A DNA stretch of 64,000 nucleotides from Cervus elaphus (Eukaryota > Chordata > Mammalia > Artiodactyla > Cervidae). Both the position numbers and the translations under genes were made by a program. The stretch spans positions 13,253,001 to 13,317,000 of the forward strand of contig NC_057841.1 of assembly GCF_910594005.1 (NCBI RefSeq). The letters run 5' to 3'. This document shows, one piece after another, positions 11,966 to 23,950 of the stretch (position 1 is the stretch's first letter; the number at the start of each line of letters is the position of its first letter). Below the pieces are notes generated by a model. It did not search any database. It was given only the letters and a program-made list of their open reading frames with translations, and was not told the origin of the DNA.

Positions 11966-13486
11966 TTTATGCTTGTTCAACATGTGAACTGTAAAGAGAG
12001 TGGAGAACTCTTCTTTTTCTTTAAATTGTATTTTCTTGTTGGTGTTCTCATCTCTTTTTGTGTCAGTCCTGACTCTGCCTTTATTAACTTCTCTTTTACT
12101 TGCTGCATCTCTATTTCTCATACAGCTCTTTGTATGTCCTATAAGTTATTTAATCACCTTTCAAGATGAGGTGCTTTTCTGGTGCAATTTTGTAGAGAAT
12201 TTCTATCACACAGTCTAATTTGTGCAGAGTACAGATGGTTGTCATCATTAGGCAGTCTGGTCTGTGGGTGAAATCAGGTAAGAAAGCAAGACGATGCACA
12301 TGGTGGGACCCCTCACACCTGCCTTCTCCACGGGAACCAGAGATGGGGTGGCTCTAGAGCCTCATGGATCCCACTAAAAGGGTTACTTTATATACCACGT
12401 AAATTTGCCTTGGAAATATTTTACAATCAAACCCTTTTAATTTTGGTTTTTAAAAGCTTTGTATTTTTTTAAATTCTATTTCTGTAGAGACCGACAGAGG
12501 GCAGCAAACCCTCCTGAGAGAGGAAGCCAGCCCCACACAGTGCTCTCTGTCTGCAGTTATGAGTCTGTTGTTTTTTGTCTTGACATTTCAGTTCCTTTCC
12601 CATTATTTTTTAAAAATAAGGCTTGAATCTTTAAAATGATCAACTTTTTTTTTCCTTTTCATACATGCTTACTTTGCCTTTGCAATATTAAGATTTGTGT
12701 GCCTGTTTTCTACACAAATTTGGATTTGACAGATTTGGACCTTGGAGTCTGATCAGGAAAGAGAGATCAAGTATAAGATAACTAGGTAATTTTCTGTCAG
12801 ATGACCTTTATTTTAGAAAGGAGGCTTTGAATCATAGCTACAATTCTTCTGAAATCATAATGCTTGGATAAAATACAGATTCATGATCTAGATTTCTACA
12901 AGAATATTTTAAATTTAAGATAGAAAAGATATTTTGGTAAACTTTAAAAAAAATGAAATTAATTTCATTTTCCATTAGCATAATTTTGCCACAGGTTTTA
13001 TTATTTTATGAAAAGGATAAAAGACAGAGTGAGAGAGTGAGGGAGCAAGGATGAGAAAGAGAAAAATAGAGAAGAAAAACTACTCTTAAAATACTTACAT
13101 ACTTTAAAATATCAGATTTAGCAATATTATTTCATAACATAGGGTTTTATATTAAAAGCATTTAAAAGTCCAGAGAGATATTTCATATTGACAGAATATA
13201 AAATCTAACAAGAGAGTATAAAATCATCAATGTTTATGTGAATTACAAGTTTGAAATGTCTGAAGTAGAAAATGATGAAAATATAAGAATATGAAAACAA
13301 TGTGATCAGGCTGGGAAACTTTAAGTAGTTTCTGGGCAATGGATAGACTGAGTTGAGAATTAAGGATACTATGGATTTAAATCATGCAATTAAGAAGTTT
13401 AAGCATCCATAAAAATAAACATCTAAAAGAGACTGAATATCATTTTCAAAAATTGATGGAACAATCACAGAAACTGACTCTGTAAT
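11966..13486. other. unique sequence with AT- and purine-rich patches
   Basis: I recognise no interspersed repeat. 13017-13076 is strongly purine-rich (GAGA/AGAA). A candidate CTCF-like motif is listed separately. Confidence 0.4.
12489..12507 (+). promoter_or_regulatory. candidate CTCF-like motif
   Basis: 'gaccgacagagggcagcaa' resembles the vertebrate CTCF core (CC, then AGRGGGC, then GC). The match is by eye only. Such motifs occur by chance, so occupancy is unknown. Confidence 0.3.
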
Positions 13487-14252
13487 ATCAACAACCTTAG
13501 ATATGCAGATGATACCATTCTAATGGCAGAAAGTGAAGAGGAACTAAAAAGTCTCTTGATGAGGGTGATAGAGAAGAGTGAAAAGCTGGCTCAACATTCA
13601 TAAACATAAGATCATGGCATCTGGTCCTATCACTTCATGGCAAATAGAAGGGGAAAAAGAGACAGTGACAGATTTTATTTTCTTGGGCTCCAAAATCACT
13701 GTGGACAGTGACTATAGCCATGTAAATAAAAGATGCTTGCTCCTTGGAAGGAAAGCTATGACAAAGTTAGACAGCATACTAAAAAGCAGAGACATCACTT
13801 TTCCAACAAAGGTTGGTATAGTCAAAGCTATGTTTTTTTTCCAGTAGTCATGTCTGGATGTGAGAGTTGGACCATAAAGAAGGCTGAGTGCCAAAGAATT
13901 GATGCTTTTGATTAATGTGCTGGAGAAGACTCTTGAGAGTCCCGTGGCCTGCAAGGAGATCAAACCAGTCCATCCTAAAGGAAATCAACCCTGAATATTC
14001 ACTGAAAGGACTGATGCTGAAGCTGAAGCTCCAATACTTAGGGCACCTAATGAGAAGAATAAACTCATTGGAAAAGACCTTGATGCTGGGAAAGATTGAA
14101 AGATTGAAGGCAGGAGAACAGGGCAACAGAGGATGAGATGTTTAGATGGCATCACCGACTCAGTGAATGTGAATTTGAGGAAACTCCAGGAGATAGTGAA
14201 GAACAGGGGAGCCTGGTGCAAAGAGTCGGACACAACCGAGCAACTAAGCATG
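13487..14252 (+). pseudogene. BovB (RTE) LINE 3' part with RT motif, 5'-truncated
   Basis: This is the 3' part of a BovB LINE, whose single long ORF encodes an AP-like endonuclease and reverse transcriptase. It begins just upstream of the catalytic YADD codons (13502-13513), followed by 'MAESEEELKSLLM', and runs through the C-terminal region to the 3' tail 'cggacacaaccgagc'. The frame breaks after SLLM, around 13560, and again near 13840 and 13915 (stop in the 'RIDAFD' region). A 3' portion around 14100-14220 has small deletions. No TSD was found. Confidence 0.93.
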
Positions 14253-15920
14253 ATGTGCTATATTTAAAATGTTTTTCTAAAGATACTGTCTTATAGTTTA
14301 TCACATTAAAAACTCCAAGCTACTTAATTACAGACAACAGAGATAGGACTAGAAGAAATTATAAAGTGTGATCAAACTGAAACTGAGAAGAAACTGTCCA
14401 GTTTTAAACACAGTTTTTGGAAAGGGAGGATGAAAGTATATAAAGTAAGTATTCAATTTAACAAAGTAACAAATGCACAAGAATAAATCCTAAGAAAGTA
14501 TAATGTCTAAATTAATAGGGAGAGAAGCAGAAATGAATGAAACAGAAAATAGACAATTACAAAATTCAAATAATGAACTGAGCCAAAAAGAAAAATAAAG
14601 ACCTTAAAAATAATTGGTGTTAGGAGAGGAAATGCAATGCTTGGTAAGAGAAAGATGTTAATTAAATATATGGTTATCTGGGGGGAAAAAAGGATTGGAG
14701 AATCTTTATCTTGACTATTTTATTAATATATTTGAATTTTATAATTTTAGATCGAGTGGATAATTTCTAAGAAAATGCAAAGTACCAAAAACAGAATAAA
14801 ATGTCAAGTTTAAGCAGCCAAAAATAGGAAGATACTTTAAAAGTATTCTAGTTTGATCTAAAATTATGGAAATTGGTTAGTAACTTAAAGAGAAAGCTTT
14901 ATCAAACTTTCAAGTAAAATAAATTCCAGTGTTATTTAGTCTTCTTGATGATAGAAAAAGTTAGAAATTTTCTCAGTCTGGTTTGTTTGCTGGCCTATCT
15001 CTAATCCCAAAAGTGAACCAATGGCAAAATTAATAGTAAAAAATACAGTCCACGCTTAATTCTAAACAAAGATGTAAATTCAGTTACGCATTTAAAGGAT
15101 TACATCATGACAAAGTAAAAGTTATCCCATTAATGATTTCCTTTTTGCTTCCTGAAATTTCTTAACCCTTTTCTTAACCTTAACTATTTTTTAAAACACT
15201 TTGTTCAGTTTCTATGCCACCTGCTCAGTGATTTTCACTCTTCATCATGTAACTCATATACATGATTGCTTTCATATCACTTTGTTTTACCTCTAATAGT
15301 AAGTGGGGGAATAGTAAGTGGGTGAACTTACCATTATTTATTATATTTTTAGATGATACATGTGTGTATTTGTCTTCCTGCAATATTGTATTCCACTTGA
15401 GGATAAAGATATAGTTGTATATGCCTTTGTATTACTTATAATACCTAGCATGGGATCTGGTAATATAGTAGCTATTTAAGTAATTCTTGCTGAGTTTAAT
15501 TAGGTTGAAAATTAGAAAAGGAAAAGAAGGAAAATATTTAATTAAAAAGGTCATAGAAAAGAAGAGGAGAGAGGATGAGAGTTCATAATGATGTTTCCTA
15601 AGGATGTGGCACATAAGTGCCTGAAACTTCATAAATGTCCAAATGAGTAAGCGAATATTATGCAGGAGTTAAAGTAAAATTATTTTCCCCTTCCCTCAGT
15701 GCTCATGAAGATAACCACAGCTAAAAGCATTGTATCCTTATATAAATATTTTATTAGAAGGTTTTTGCCATTGTTTTCTAACAGTATTAAATGAAAAAGC
15801 TGAAACATGAAAGTGGTTAGAAAACAAGAGACATTCCCTTCTTTCCTGAGTGCCATTATTGCTGAGCCCTCCTAAATAAAAATGGATAGGAATCTAGGCA
15901 CAAAACCCAGTTGACATCAT
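14253..15920. other. unique AT-rich sequence
   Basis: I recognise no repeat or exon. The sequence is A-rich on the plus strand between 14450 and 14900. Confidence 0.4.
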
Positions 15921-16643
15921 TTCAGTTCAGTTCAGTCGCTCAGTTGTGTCGGACTCTTTGCGACCACATCAACCGCAGCACGCCAGGGCTCCCTGTCCAT
16001 CACCAACTCCTGGAGTTTACCCAAACCTATGTCCATCGAGTCAATGATGCCATCCAGGCATCTCATCCTCTGTTGTCCCCTTCTCCGCCTGCCCTCAATC
16101 CCTCCAAGCATCAGGGTCTTTTCCAATGAGTCAGCTCTTCGCATTAGGTGGCCAAAGTATTGGAGTTTCAGCTTCAACATCAGTCCTTCCAATGAACACC
16201 CAGGACTGATCTCCTTTAGAATGGACTGGTTGGATCTCCTTGCAGTCCAAGGGACTCTCAAGAGTCTTCTCCAGCACCACAGTTCAAAAGCACCAATTCT
16301 TTGGCGCTCAGCTTTCTTTATAGTCCAACTCTCACATCCATACATGACCACTGGAAAAACCATAGCCTTGACTAGATGGACTTTTGTTGGCAAAGTAATG
16401 TCTTTGCTTTTTAATATGCTGTCTAGGTTGGTCATAACTTTCCTTCCAAGGAGTAAGCATCTTTTAGTTTCATGGCTGCAGTCACCATCTGCAGTGATTT
16501 TGGAGCCCAGAAAAATAAAGTCAGCCACTCTTTCCACTGTTTCCCCATCTATTTCCCATGAAGCAATGGGACCGGATGCCATGATCTTAGTTTTCTGAAT
16601 GTTGAGCTTTAAGCCAACTTTTTCACTCTCCTATTTCACTTTC
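15921..16643 (-). pseudogene. BovB (RTE) LINE 3' part, long open C-terminal frame
   Basis: An antisense BovB runs from the 3' tail ('cagttcagtcgctcag' at about 15931) to just downstream of the RT catalytic motif. The minus-strand frame from 16582 to 15932 is open for 216 codons, from 'MASGPIASWEIDGETV' through the 'VMYGCESWTIKKAE' and 'FGHLMRRADSLEKTLM' motifs typical of the RTE C-terminus. It lacks the endonuclease and the YADD motif, so it cannot be active. It appears less decayed than most BovB copies here. The right end abuts an L1M. Confidence 0.93.
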
Positions 16644-16654
16644 TTTAATTTCCC

Positions 16655-17700
16655 ACAAAGAACATGACACTTGTTTTCAGTCCCAATCTTAAAAAGTATT
16701 TCATTACAGTATCATAGAGATAGTTACACTGCCTTAAAAATCCCATGCTGTACCTATTCATTCCCCCAGGCCCAAATTTCCTCAAATCCCTGGCAACCCA
16801 TTGATTTTATTTGCCTTCATAGTTTTGCCTTTTTTAGAATGTCATATAAATGAAATCATACAGTATGTTGCATTTTCAGATAGGCTTCTTTCACTTCGCA
16901 ATGTGCATTTAGTATCCTCCATATTTTATGGTTTGTTCTTTCATGGCTGGGCAGCTCATTTCTTTTTGTTGTTGAATATCCCATTGTCTGGATATACCCA
17001 AGCTTGTTAACCCACTCACCTTCATCACTGAGATTAAGGACATCTTGGTTGCTTTCAAACTGGCAATTACAAATAAAGTTGCTGTAAAATTTTAGTACAG
17101 GTTTTTGAGTGGACATAAATTTTCAACCAACTTGGGTAACATAAGCCAGTTGCTGGATCATATGGTTAAAGTATATTTAGTTCTGCAAGAAACTATCAAA
17201 TTGTCTTTCAAACTTTCCCAGGAGCAATGAGTTAGCATTTCTATTGTTCCACATCCTGGCCAGCATTTGGTGTTAATGTTTTGGATGTTAGCTGCTCTGA
17301 CAGATGTGCAGTAGTAATTCACTGTTGTTTTAATATGCAAATTGCTAATGACATAACATTGAGGATCTTTTCATATACTTATTTGCCATCTGTATATCTT
17401 CTTTGGTGGGGTGTCTGTTCAAATTTGTTGTTCATTTTTAAACTGAGTTGTTCATTTTCTTGTCATTGAGTTTTATGATTTCTTTGTCTATTTTGGATAT
17501 TGGTCCTTTATTATAAATATGTTTTGAAAACTTTTTCTCCCAGTCTATGGCTTGTATTTTCATTCTACTAACAATATCTTTTATATAGCAGAAATGTGTT
17601 TTTAAAACACAATTTTAAGACAATTTTTAGAGCAGTTTTAAGTTCAGAGTAAAATGAGAGGAGGGTGCAGATTTCTCATTCATCCCCTGAAACTGTGTAT
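16655..17700 (-). mobile_element. L1M LINE 3' end, antisense
   Basis: Antisense L1M 3' UTR and ORF2 C-terminus run to about 17600 ('cttggttgctttc' near 17045, 'ttgccatctgtatatcttct' near 17383, 'tttctcccagtctatgg' near 17531). A second short 3'-UTR piece ('gagcagttttaagttcag' near 17630) follows in the same orientation, so two L1M fragments may lie end to end. The same L1M segment occurs at 195-1490. Confidence 0.85.
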
Positions 17701-18974
17701 TTTTAAACAATATAATTTATAGGCAAATAGGGTCCAGACCCAAGGTCCTATCTCATAGATAGGTGATGAGGGCCATCAAGTCACTTGGGTGCTTGTCAAC
17801 AGAATCAGTGACCCCACACTAATGGCTGTACACGTCTGTCTGTGTTTCCTTGGGGTTTTTCCTTAGTCAGCGAAATGAACTAAATTACAGTATTACTCTA
17901 AAACTGGCTTCAAGCCCAATTTTGTAAGAGATTTTTGCTTGCAGTTTTACTGTTTCCCTTTTCTTCTTTCTTTTTGAATAAATTCCAGATGAACTTTTTG
18001 TATTCATTAACTCTAGGTGTGACTGGAAGCAGAAAATACCTAACGGGAAAAGACCTATTAATTTTCTTACCAGTCTGCCATCAGCAGAAAATGTCAAGTC
18101 ATGTGGCAGACTTGAAAACTCACCTAAGGTATGGGAGGATGCTTACTGAGGCGTATCAGTGTCAGCGCACCTGCATCCTACCCGAGAAGCCAAAGATTAA
18201 ACCGTCTGACTCTTAACTATTAAAAACATGCAAAATAGAGCCAGCAACATAAGCTAGTCCCTTCCAGCCGAATACATTTGATTTGCAAAGTGTATAAAAT
18301 GTTTTCACACTCTGAAATCATTTTCAGATATTATATTCAACAATTTCCTGAAATGGTTAGCAGTTCCTTTAAAGAGATAATCACCAGCCCTTGAGCTGTA
18401 TGGCATGAAAATATGTATATACAAGGACTATTTCAAAGGGCAGAATACAAACAGATCCCGTTGTGTCCCACACATCATCAAACAATTGCTTCCTCCTAAT
18501 ACATATTCGCCTACTGGGGAAAGGCACACAACCCTTGTCTGCTCTATTATATATTTCAGACGACCCACTCCAGTCTCATCTTAGAGCTTCTGAAATGAAG
18601 AAGACATTTAAGGGCAATTACAGGAGTAAATATATATTTGTACCATTTAATTTTAGTTACAGTGTGTTGAGCCTTCTGTTTAGAAATGGCATGAGAGTCC
18701 TTCTTTTGATGCATGTAGTAACTAACTCTGCTTTTTTTTTCCTTCTAAATATGAAGATAGCAAAATGTGGTTTTATCACTAAATGGTTTCTGTGTTTCTG
18801 CATCTACATCTACTTTTTATAATTATGTAATTTTCTGTACCTCATTGCCCCTACATGAATATATAGTTTTATCTTTCATGTAGATGCTGTCCCAAGGTCC
18901 CAGGCATTAATACCAATATTCCGGACATCAGTTGTGGCTGTGAAGAAATCGCAATTTTGGACTAAGATGTGACT
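17701..18974. other. unique sequence
   Basis: I recognise no repeat. The longest frame (18463-18822, plus, 119 codons) shows no domain, signal or repeat that I recognise; its composition looks like chance. Confidence 0.4.
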
Positions 18975-19380
18975 CAGCCCTTGTACTGTTCTGCTAAGGC
19001 TGCCGTAAGTAAGTGCCACAGACTGGGCGGCTTAAACAACCTAAGTTTATTTTCCCACAGTTCTGGAGGCTCAAAGTCTAAGATCAAGATGCCAGCAGGG
19101 TTGATTGCTTCTTAGGGACATGAGAAACGCTTTCTTGCAGGTCTCCTTCTCTGCTTTAAAGATGGTTGTGCTCCCTCTGTGATTTCACGTCAGCTTCCCT
19201 CCATCTGTATATTTATCCAAATAGTCCTGTTCTTATAAGGGCACCAATCATATTGGAATAAAGCAAACAAACATCGGTGACCCTACCTTAATTACCTCTA
19301 CAAAAACCCTATCTTCAAATACTGCCACGTTCCAAGGTACCTGGGGGTAGGATTTCAACGTATGAATTTCCTGCTAGGCT
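18975..19380 (-). mobile_element. MLT1 (MaLR) LTR, nearly complete, antisense
   Basis: Antisense MLT1: 'gactgggcggcttaaaca' near 19021, 'ttcccacagttctggaggc' near 19053, 'cttataagggcaccaatcat' near 19233, and the LTR-start side 'gatttcaacgtatgaattt' near 19350. Nearly the full LTR length is covered. Antisense MLT1 is also present at 47768-48380. Confidence 0.85.
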
Positions 19381-19984
19381 ATAGTTACAGGGCTTTGGTG
19401 GGGGTGATCTCTAAGTAGGGGCTGACAACTTTGACACCGTCTTGGAATAGTTTTTCCTTCCTCATGGAGCACAGCAGTAGTAGGTTAACACTCTTGCTCT
19501 TAAGCATGTTTGGTATGGTCTGTATGTCTTTCTTAAAACACAAGTGCATACAGGCACTGAGAGGGAATAAAATCTGCAAATTGCTTGTTTAAATTTCCCG
19601 TGTTTTAGGAATCTGGTTTTTGTGTCTTTAATGACAGATGCTTTTTGCTTTATATTCCAAATAACACAAAATAAAATCCTAATGACTTTTCAGCATGGGT
19701 TCCCAGGTTTTTGCTTTCTTCAAGTAAGGAACTATAATATGAATAAACTTTGTCACTTGTCACACAAATAACCTACAGGAAATTGCAATGGGATGCCTTT
19801 ATTAATCACTAGAGTTATGATACAGGATCCTGGCAACCTCCAGTAGTGGCTGAATGGTTTATTTACTATTCTTGGTAGTAATAATAATAATAAAAATAGC
19901 TCATGTACTCTAGCATCTTTGATATTTTAATTCCTGCCATCATCATTCTTTCTGATGCTTGTGTATCCATCTGTCTATCCATCT
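19381..19984. other. unique sequence
   Basis: I recognise nothing except a short (aat)n run near 19876-19892. Confidence 0.4.
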
Positions 19985-20124
19985 ATCCAGCTTGATTGAG
20001 GGATAACTGACAAATAAAATGGTAAGATATTTATGTCTACAACATAATTATCTGATACAGAGAAATGTCATAACAGAAGTACTTCCATGGAATTAACTAA
20101 CACATTGTACATCACGTATTTATC

Positions 20125-20245
20125 TTTTTTTTTTTTGCCATGGCAAGCAGCATGTGGCATCTTAGTTCCCAACCAGGGATTGAAACTGTGCCCCCTAAAC
20201 TGGAAGTGCAGAGTCTTAACCACTGGATTGCCAGAGAGGTCCCTA
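20125..20245 (-). mobile_element. CHR-2 tRNA SINE
   Basis: Antisense CHR-2: 'cagcatgtggcatcttagtt' near 20148, 'ccaaccagggattgaaac' near 20169, 'agtcttaaccactggattgc' near 20212. The tRNA-derived head with its B-box region is recognisable. It lies inside the older L1M. Confidence 0.88.
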
Positions 20246-20310
20246 TCTCCTTTTGTTTGTGGTGTGGACTTTTTTTTGTTGTTGTTGGCAACAACAAAGT
20301 AATGTCTCTG

Positions 20311-20978
20311 CTTTTTATTTTTATTTTTTATTTTTGTAAATTAATTTATTTATTTTAATTGGAGGCTAATTACTTTACAATATTGTTGTGGTTTTGTCAT
20401 ACATTGACATGAATCAGCCATGGGTATACATGTGTTCCCCATCCTGAACCCCCCTCCCTCCTCCCTCCCCATCCCATCCCTCTGGGTCATCCCAGTGCAC
20501 CAGCCCTGAGCGCCCTGTCTCATGCATCCAACCTGGACTGGTGATCTGTTTCACATATGGTAATATACATGTTTCAATGCTATTCTCTCACATCATCCCA
20601 CCCTTGCCCTCTCCCACAGAGTCCAAAAGTCTGTTCTTTACATCTGTGTCTCTCGCTGTCTTGCATATAGGGTCATCGTTACCGTCTTTCTAAATTCCAT
20701 ATATATGCACTATTATACTGTATTGGTGTTTTTCTTTCTGACTTACTTCACTCTGTATAATAGGCTCCAGTTTCATCCACCTCATTAGAACTGATTCAAA
20801 TGCATTCTTTTTAATAGCTGAGTAATATCCCATTGTGCATATGTACCATAGCTTTCTTATCCATTCATCTGCTGATGGACATCTAGGTTGCTTCCATGTC
20901 TTAGCTATTGTAAACAGTGCTGTGATGAACACTGGGGTACACGTATCTCTTTCAATTCTGGTTTCCTCGGTTTTCTGT
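20311..20978 (-). mobile_element. ruminant-type young L1 3' end, antisense, 5'-truncated
   Basis: The characteristic ruminant L1 3' UTR is present: T-rich tail (poly-A side) at about 20311-20345, 'ttggaggctaattacttt' near 20360, 'catgaatcagccatgggtat' near 20409, 'cccagtgcaccagccctgag' near 20491, and 'ttcatccacctcattagaac' near 20772. The minus-strand frame 20932-20690 carries the ORF2 C-terminus ('WYICTMGYYSAIKKNAF'). It is less diverged than the L1Ms around it and is truncated at about 20978. Confidence 0.9.
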
Positions 20979-21234
20979 GTGAACTTTTAAAGCCTACTCT
21001 CTCAGCAAATTTCAATTAAACAGTACCATGTTATCTGCTATAGTCATTGTGTTGTGCATCAGAGGCTCAGAACTTACTCATCTTATGAACAAAAGTCCGT
21101 ACCCGTTTACCAGCTTCTTGCTTTACCCATGCCCCCTCACAACCAGTTTTCTACTCTCTGTTTTTGTGAGTTGACTTCTTTTTAGATCCCAAGATAAGTG
21201 ATACCATTTAGGTTATATTAAAACTTAAGAAATA

Positions 21235-21362
21235 GATAATAAAGCCTTCTTCTCAGAAGACAAGAGCCTGGGTCACAGAGAAGTTAGTTGCCTCAGCCTA
21301 TTGCACACAGAGTTGAGACTTGAGTTTGGTGCGTTTCCCTCCAAAGCCCGTGCCCTAACATA
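21235..21362 (-). repeat. MIR-type SINE with shared flank
   Basis: Antisense MIR-like series near 21276-21360 ('cacagagaagttagttgcc', 'ccaaagcccgtgccctaac'). A second copy with the same unusual variants lies at 24385-24545, and similarity continues past the MIR end (see findings). Confidence 0.7.
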
Positions 21363-21450
21363 TTCATATATTGGCTCCCAGAGTTCTGTTTAGTTGGGAG
21401 TCAAAAGATACTCATTTAAATAGCAATCATGTACTTATGTTGCTGTAAAC

Positions 21451-22660
21451 CATAAGCCACTATACAAGTGCAAAGTATCACAAGCCACACATCATATAAA
21501 GTTTGTCATCTTTTAACTTTGTCTGTATCACTTACTACTGTGTGAAGTTTTTTTTTTTTTTAATTTCTGAATTATGTGACCATACTAATCTATCTTTTTT
21601 TCTCATTGCTTCTGGTATGGTGGTACTGTGAGGTGTGCTGACTTCCACAAGGAAAAACAAACTGTCCTGATTCTGATGTTATAATACTTTAAACTTGAAA
21701 TCAAGTTGAAAACAACATAAATAGGGACTAAAGCTGAGTAGAGTTAGCAAAAACAAGTGCAAAAGCCCACAAAGAGAGTTACTTACTTCTAAGATTAGAA
21801 CGATGTGACGAAAATAGTTTGGGAGTGAAACATCCTTGTGCGCATGAGGGAAAAATGAAGTGAAAATACCAGCAACTGTACCTTTGAGGCCTGGTAAAGT
21901 TAACTAACTGCAGAATGTGTTAAAACGATAAATCACTCTGCAAACTTGGAGTGTTATAACTCATAGTGTCAGATGATGGTGCTATCTTGAGATATATCTG
22001 CTAATGTTTCCACATGGTGCCGATCAGGCACTTCCCCTAGAGGGACAGAAAACCGAGATAGAGGTAAGTCGTACTCCTTCTTCAGCAAGTTTTTTGGCAT
22101 CAGTCAAAATCTATCCAACAGCCGAGTGCAGTGAGAGGCCATGTGCACCAGAACAAAGGAGGATTTGCTAGAACTCTTTTATCTGAACTCCACTTAGAGG
22201 GAGAGTTTGTTGTGTGACTTCACGGTAATCCCATAACAGCTATACTCAACATGTTCGCACGCTTTCTCTCCAGCTTTGGCCTTGAATAAATTTTCATCAC
22301 CTTCAGAAATCATATCCATTTTAAAAAATGAGAATGCCTCAGTTTCCCAAATGCAAATAAATAAAAAAGTCACACAGATTGTGAAGAAATTGTCCACTGA
22401 GATTTGAAAAATAAACAGCATTGGAATACTTGAAATACACAAACGACTTTCCGGGACTCCCTTGAATTGAACATTTATCTAGACACAAAACTTTATTCTT
22501 TTATTTATTAAAGACGTATGGAGCATTCAGTTAAGCACAGAGAATGCAAAAACAATAATTCAGAGTTGCAAATTTGGTGCAGTTTGTTCTGGTATGTTTA
22601 TGAAAATCCTTGCACGTATATTGAAAAATCTCTTGCTACATTATGGTTAGTACCTGGGCA
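21451..22660. other. unique sequence
   Basis: I recognise no feature. There is a T-run at 21549-21561 and frames of at most 82 codons. Confidence 0.4.
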
Positions 22661-22850
22661 GTAAAGTGAAGACAAGTGGATTTGACATGTATCAACCTTG
22701 TTACTTGCCTTTCTAAGCCTTAAATTTGATCTCTGTAAATTTATTCACAGATTGGTTTTGAAAGGTACATAAGGTGATATCAAATTCCTCAGCCTAGTGC
22801 CAGGCACACAGTAAGCCCTCAATAAAAAACCAGCATGAGAGCTATTTGTT
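22661..22850 (+). repeat. MIR SINE, sense
   Basis: Sense MIR: diverged 'gtgccaggcacacagtaagc' near 22797 and 'ctcaataaa' near 22818, preceded by the MIR core equivalent near 22700-22760. It lies in the opposite orientation to the other MIRs in this half of the window. Confidence 0.72.
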
Positions 22851-22964
22851 ATTCTTTTTAGATTTTTTAATCACAACTTTTTTTTATCCATAATATTTTT
22901 GTACTCTATTTAGTTTTTGGAAGCAACAATTAACTTACTTGTTCTAATGAAGTGTCTTGTTTTA

Positions 22965-22998
22965 ATGAAGGTGATATATACATATATATCACCTTCAT
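22965..22998. repeat. perfect 16-bp inverted repeat with 2-base loop
   Basis: Arms 'atgaaggtgatatata' (22965-22980) and its exact reverse complement (22983-22998) flank the dinucleotide 'ca'. It could form a cruciform or hairpin. It lies about 80 bp left of the BovB insertion at 23077. Confidence 0.9.
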
Positions 22999-23084
22999 AA
23001 TTTCAAACAGATCAAAAGATTCATTCTTTCTTTCAGTAATGTTTAATTCCTTTAGTAATGTTTACTTACTCAGTGTAAGTAAAC

Positions 23085-23950
23085 TTTGCATTCCAGTCCC
23101 CTATAATGAAAAGGACATCCTTTTTGAGTGTTAGTTCTAGAAGGTCTTGTAGGTCTTCATAGAACTGTTCAACTTCAGCTTCTTCAGCATTACAGGTCGG
23201 GGCATCGACTTGGATTACCGTGATATTGAATGGTTTGCCTTGGAAATGAACAGAGATCATTCTGTCAGTTTTGAGATTGCATCCAAGTACTGCATTTCAG
23301 ACTCTTTTGCTGACCATGATGGCTAACTCCATTTCTTCTAAGGGATTCCTGCCCACAGTAGTAGATATAATGGTCATCTGAGTTAAATTCACCCATTCCA
23401 GTCCATCTTAGTTCACTGGCTCCTAGAATGTCGATGTTTACTCTTGTCATCTCCTATTTGACCACTTCCAATTTGCCTTGATTCATGGACCTAACATTCC
23501 AGGTTCCCATGCAATATTGCTCTTTACAGCATCAAACCTTACTTCTATCACCAGTCCCATCCACAACTGGGTGTGGTTTTTGCTTTGACTTCATCCCTTC
23601 ATTCTTTCTGGAGTTATTTCTCCACTGATCTTTAGTAGCATATTGGGCACCTACCGACCTGGGGAGTTCATCTTTCAGTGTCCTATCATTTTGCCTTTTC
23701 ATACTGTTCATGGGGTTCTCAAGGCAAGAATACTGGAGTGGTTTGCCATTCCCTTCTCCAGTGGACCACATTCTGTTAGACCTCTCCACCATGACCTGTC
23801 CATCTTGGGTGGCCCTGCAGGGCATGGCTTAGTTTCACTGAGTTAGACAAGGCTGTGGTCCTGTGATTGGATTGGCTAGTTTTCTGTGATTGTGGTTTCA
23901 ATCTGTCTGCCCTCTGATGCCCTCTCTCAGTGCCTACCGTCTTACTTGAG
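23085..23950 (-). pseudogene. BovB endonuclease region (inverted 5' segment)
   Basis: On the minus strand the frames encode the RTE AP-endonuclease domain: 'MTRVNIDILGASELRWTGMG' (from 23450) and, further on, 'EAEVEQFYEDLQDLLELT' and 'FIIGDWNAKF'. GDWNAK is the conserved endonuclease motif. Upstream 5' sequence is present to about 23950. A frameshift separates the two pieces near 23260. At the left edge the BovB sequence 'tttgcat' overlaps the target-site repeat, consistent with microhomology priming. Confidence 0.93.

Larger units (their letters stand above)
19985..21215 (-). mobile_element. L1M 3' UTR, antisense, split by two younger elements
   Basis: The older L1M piece reads 'cttgattgagggataactga' near 19990 and 'tctacaacataattatctga' near 20036, is interrupted from about 20125 to 20978, and resumes with 'aaagcctactctctcagcaa' near 20989 to about 21215. 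The two halves join in the order expected of an L1M 3' UTR. The interruptions are a CHR-2 SINE and a younger ruminant L1, listed separately. Confidence 0.75.

Noticed and set aside
16029..16598. 189-codon open frame, with similar ones at 35369-35938 and 49234-49803
   Set aside because: All three are antisense readings of the BovB C-terminal region. Their similarity to each other reflects the repeat, not a gene.
18463..18822. 119-codon plus-strand frame in repeat-free sequence
   Set aside because: No domain, signal or codon bias that I can recognise, and such lengths arise by chance in 64 kb.
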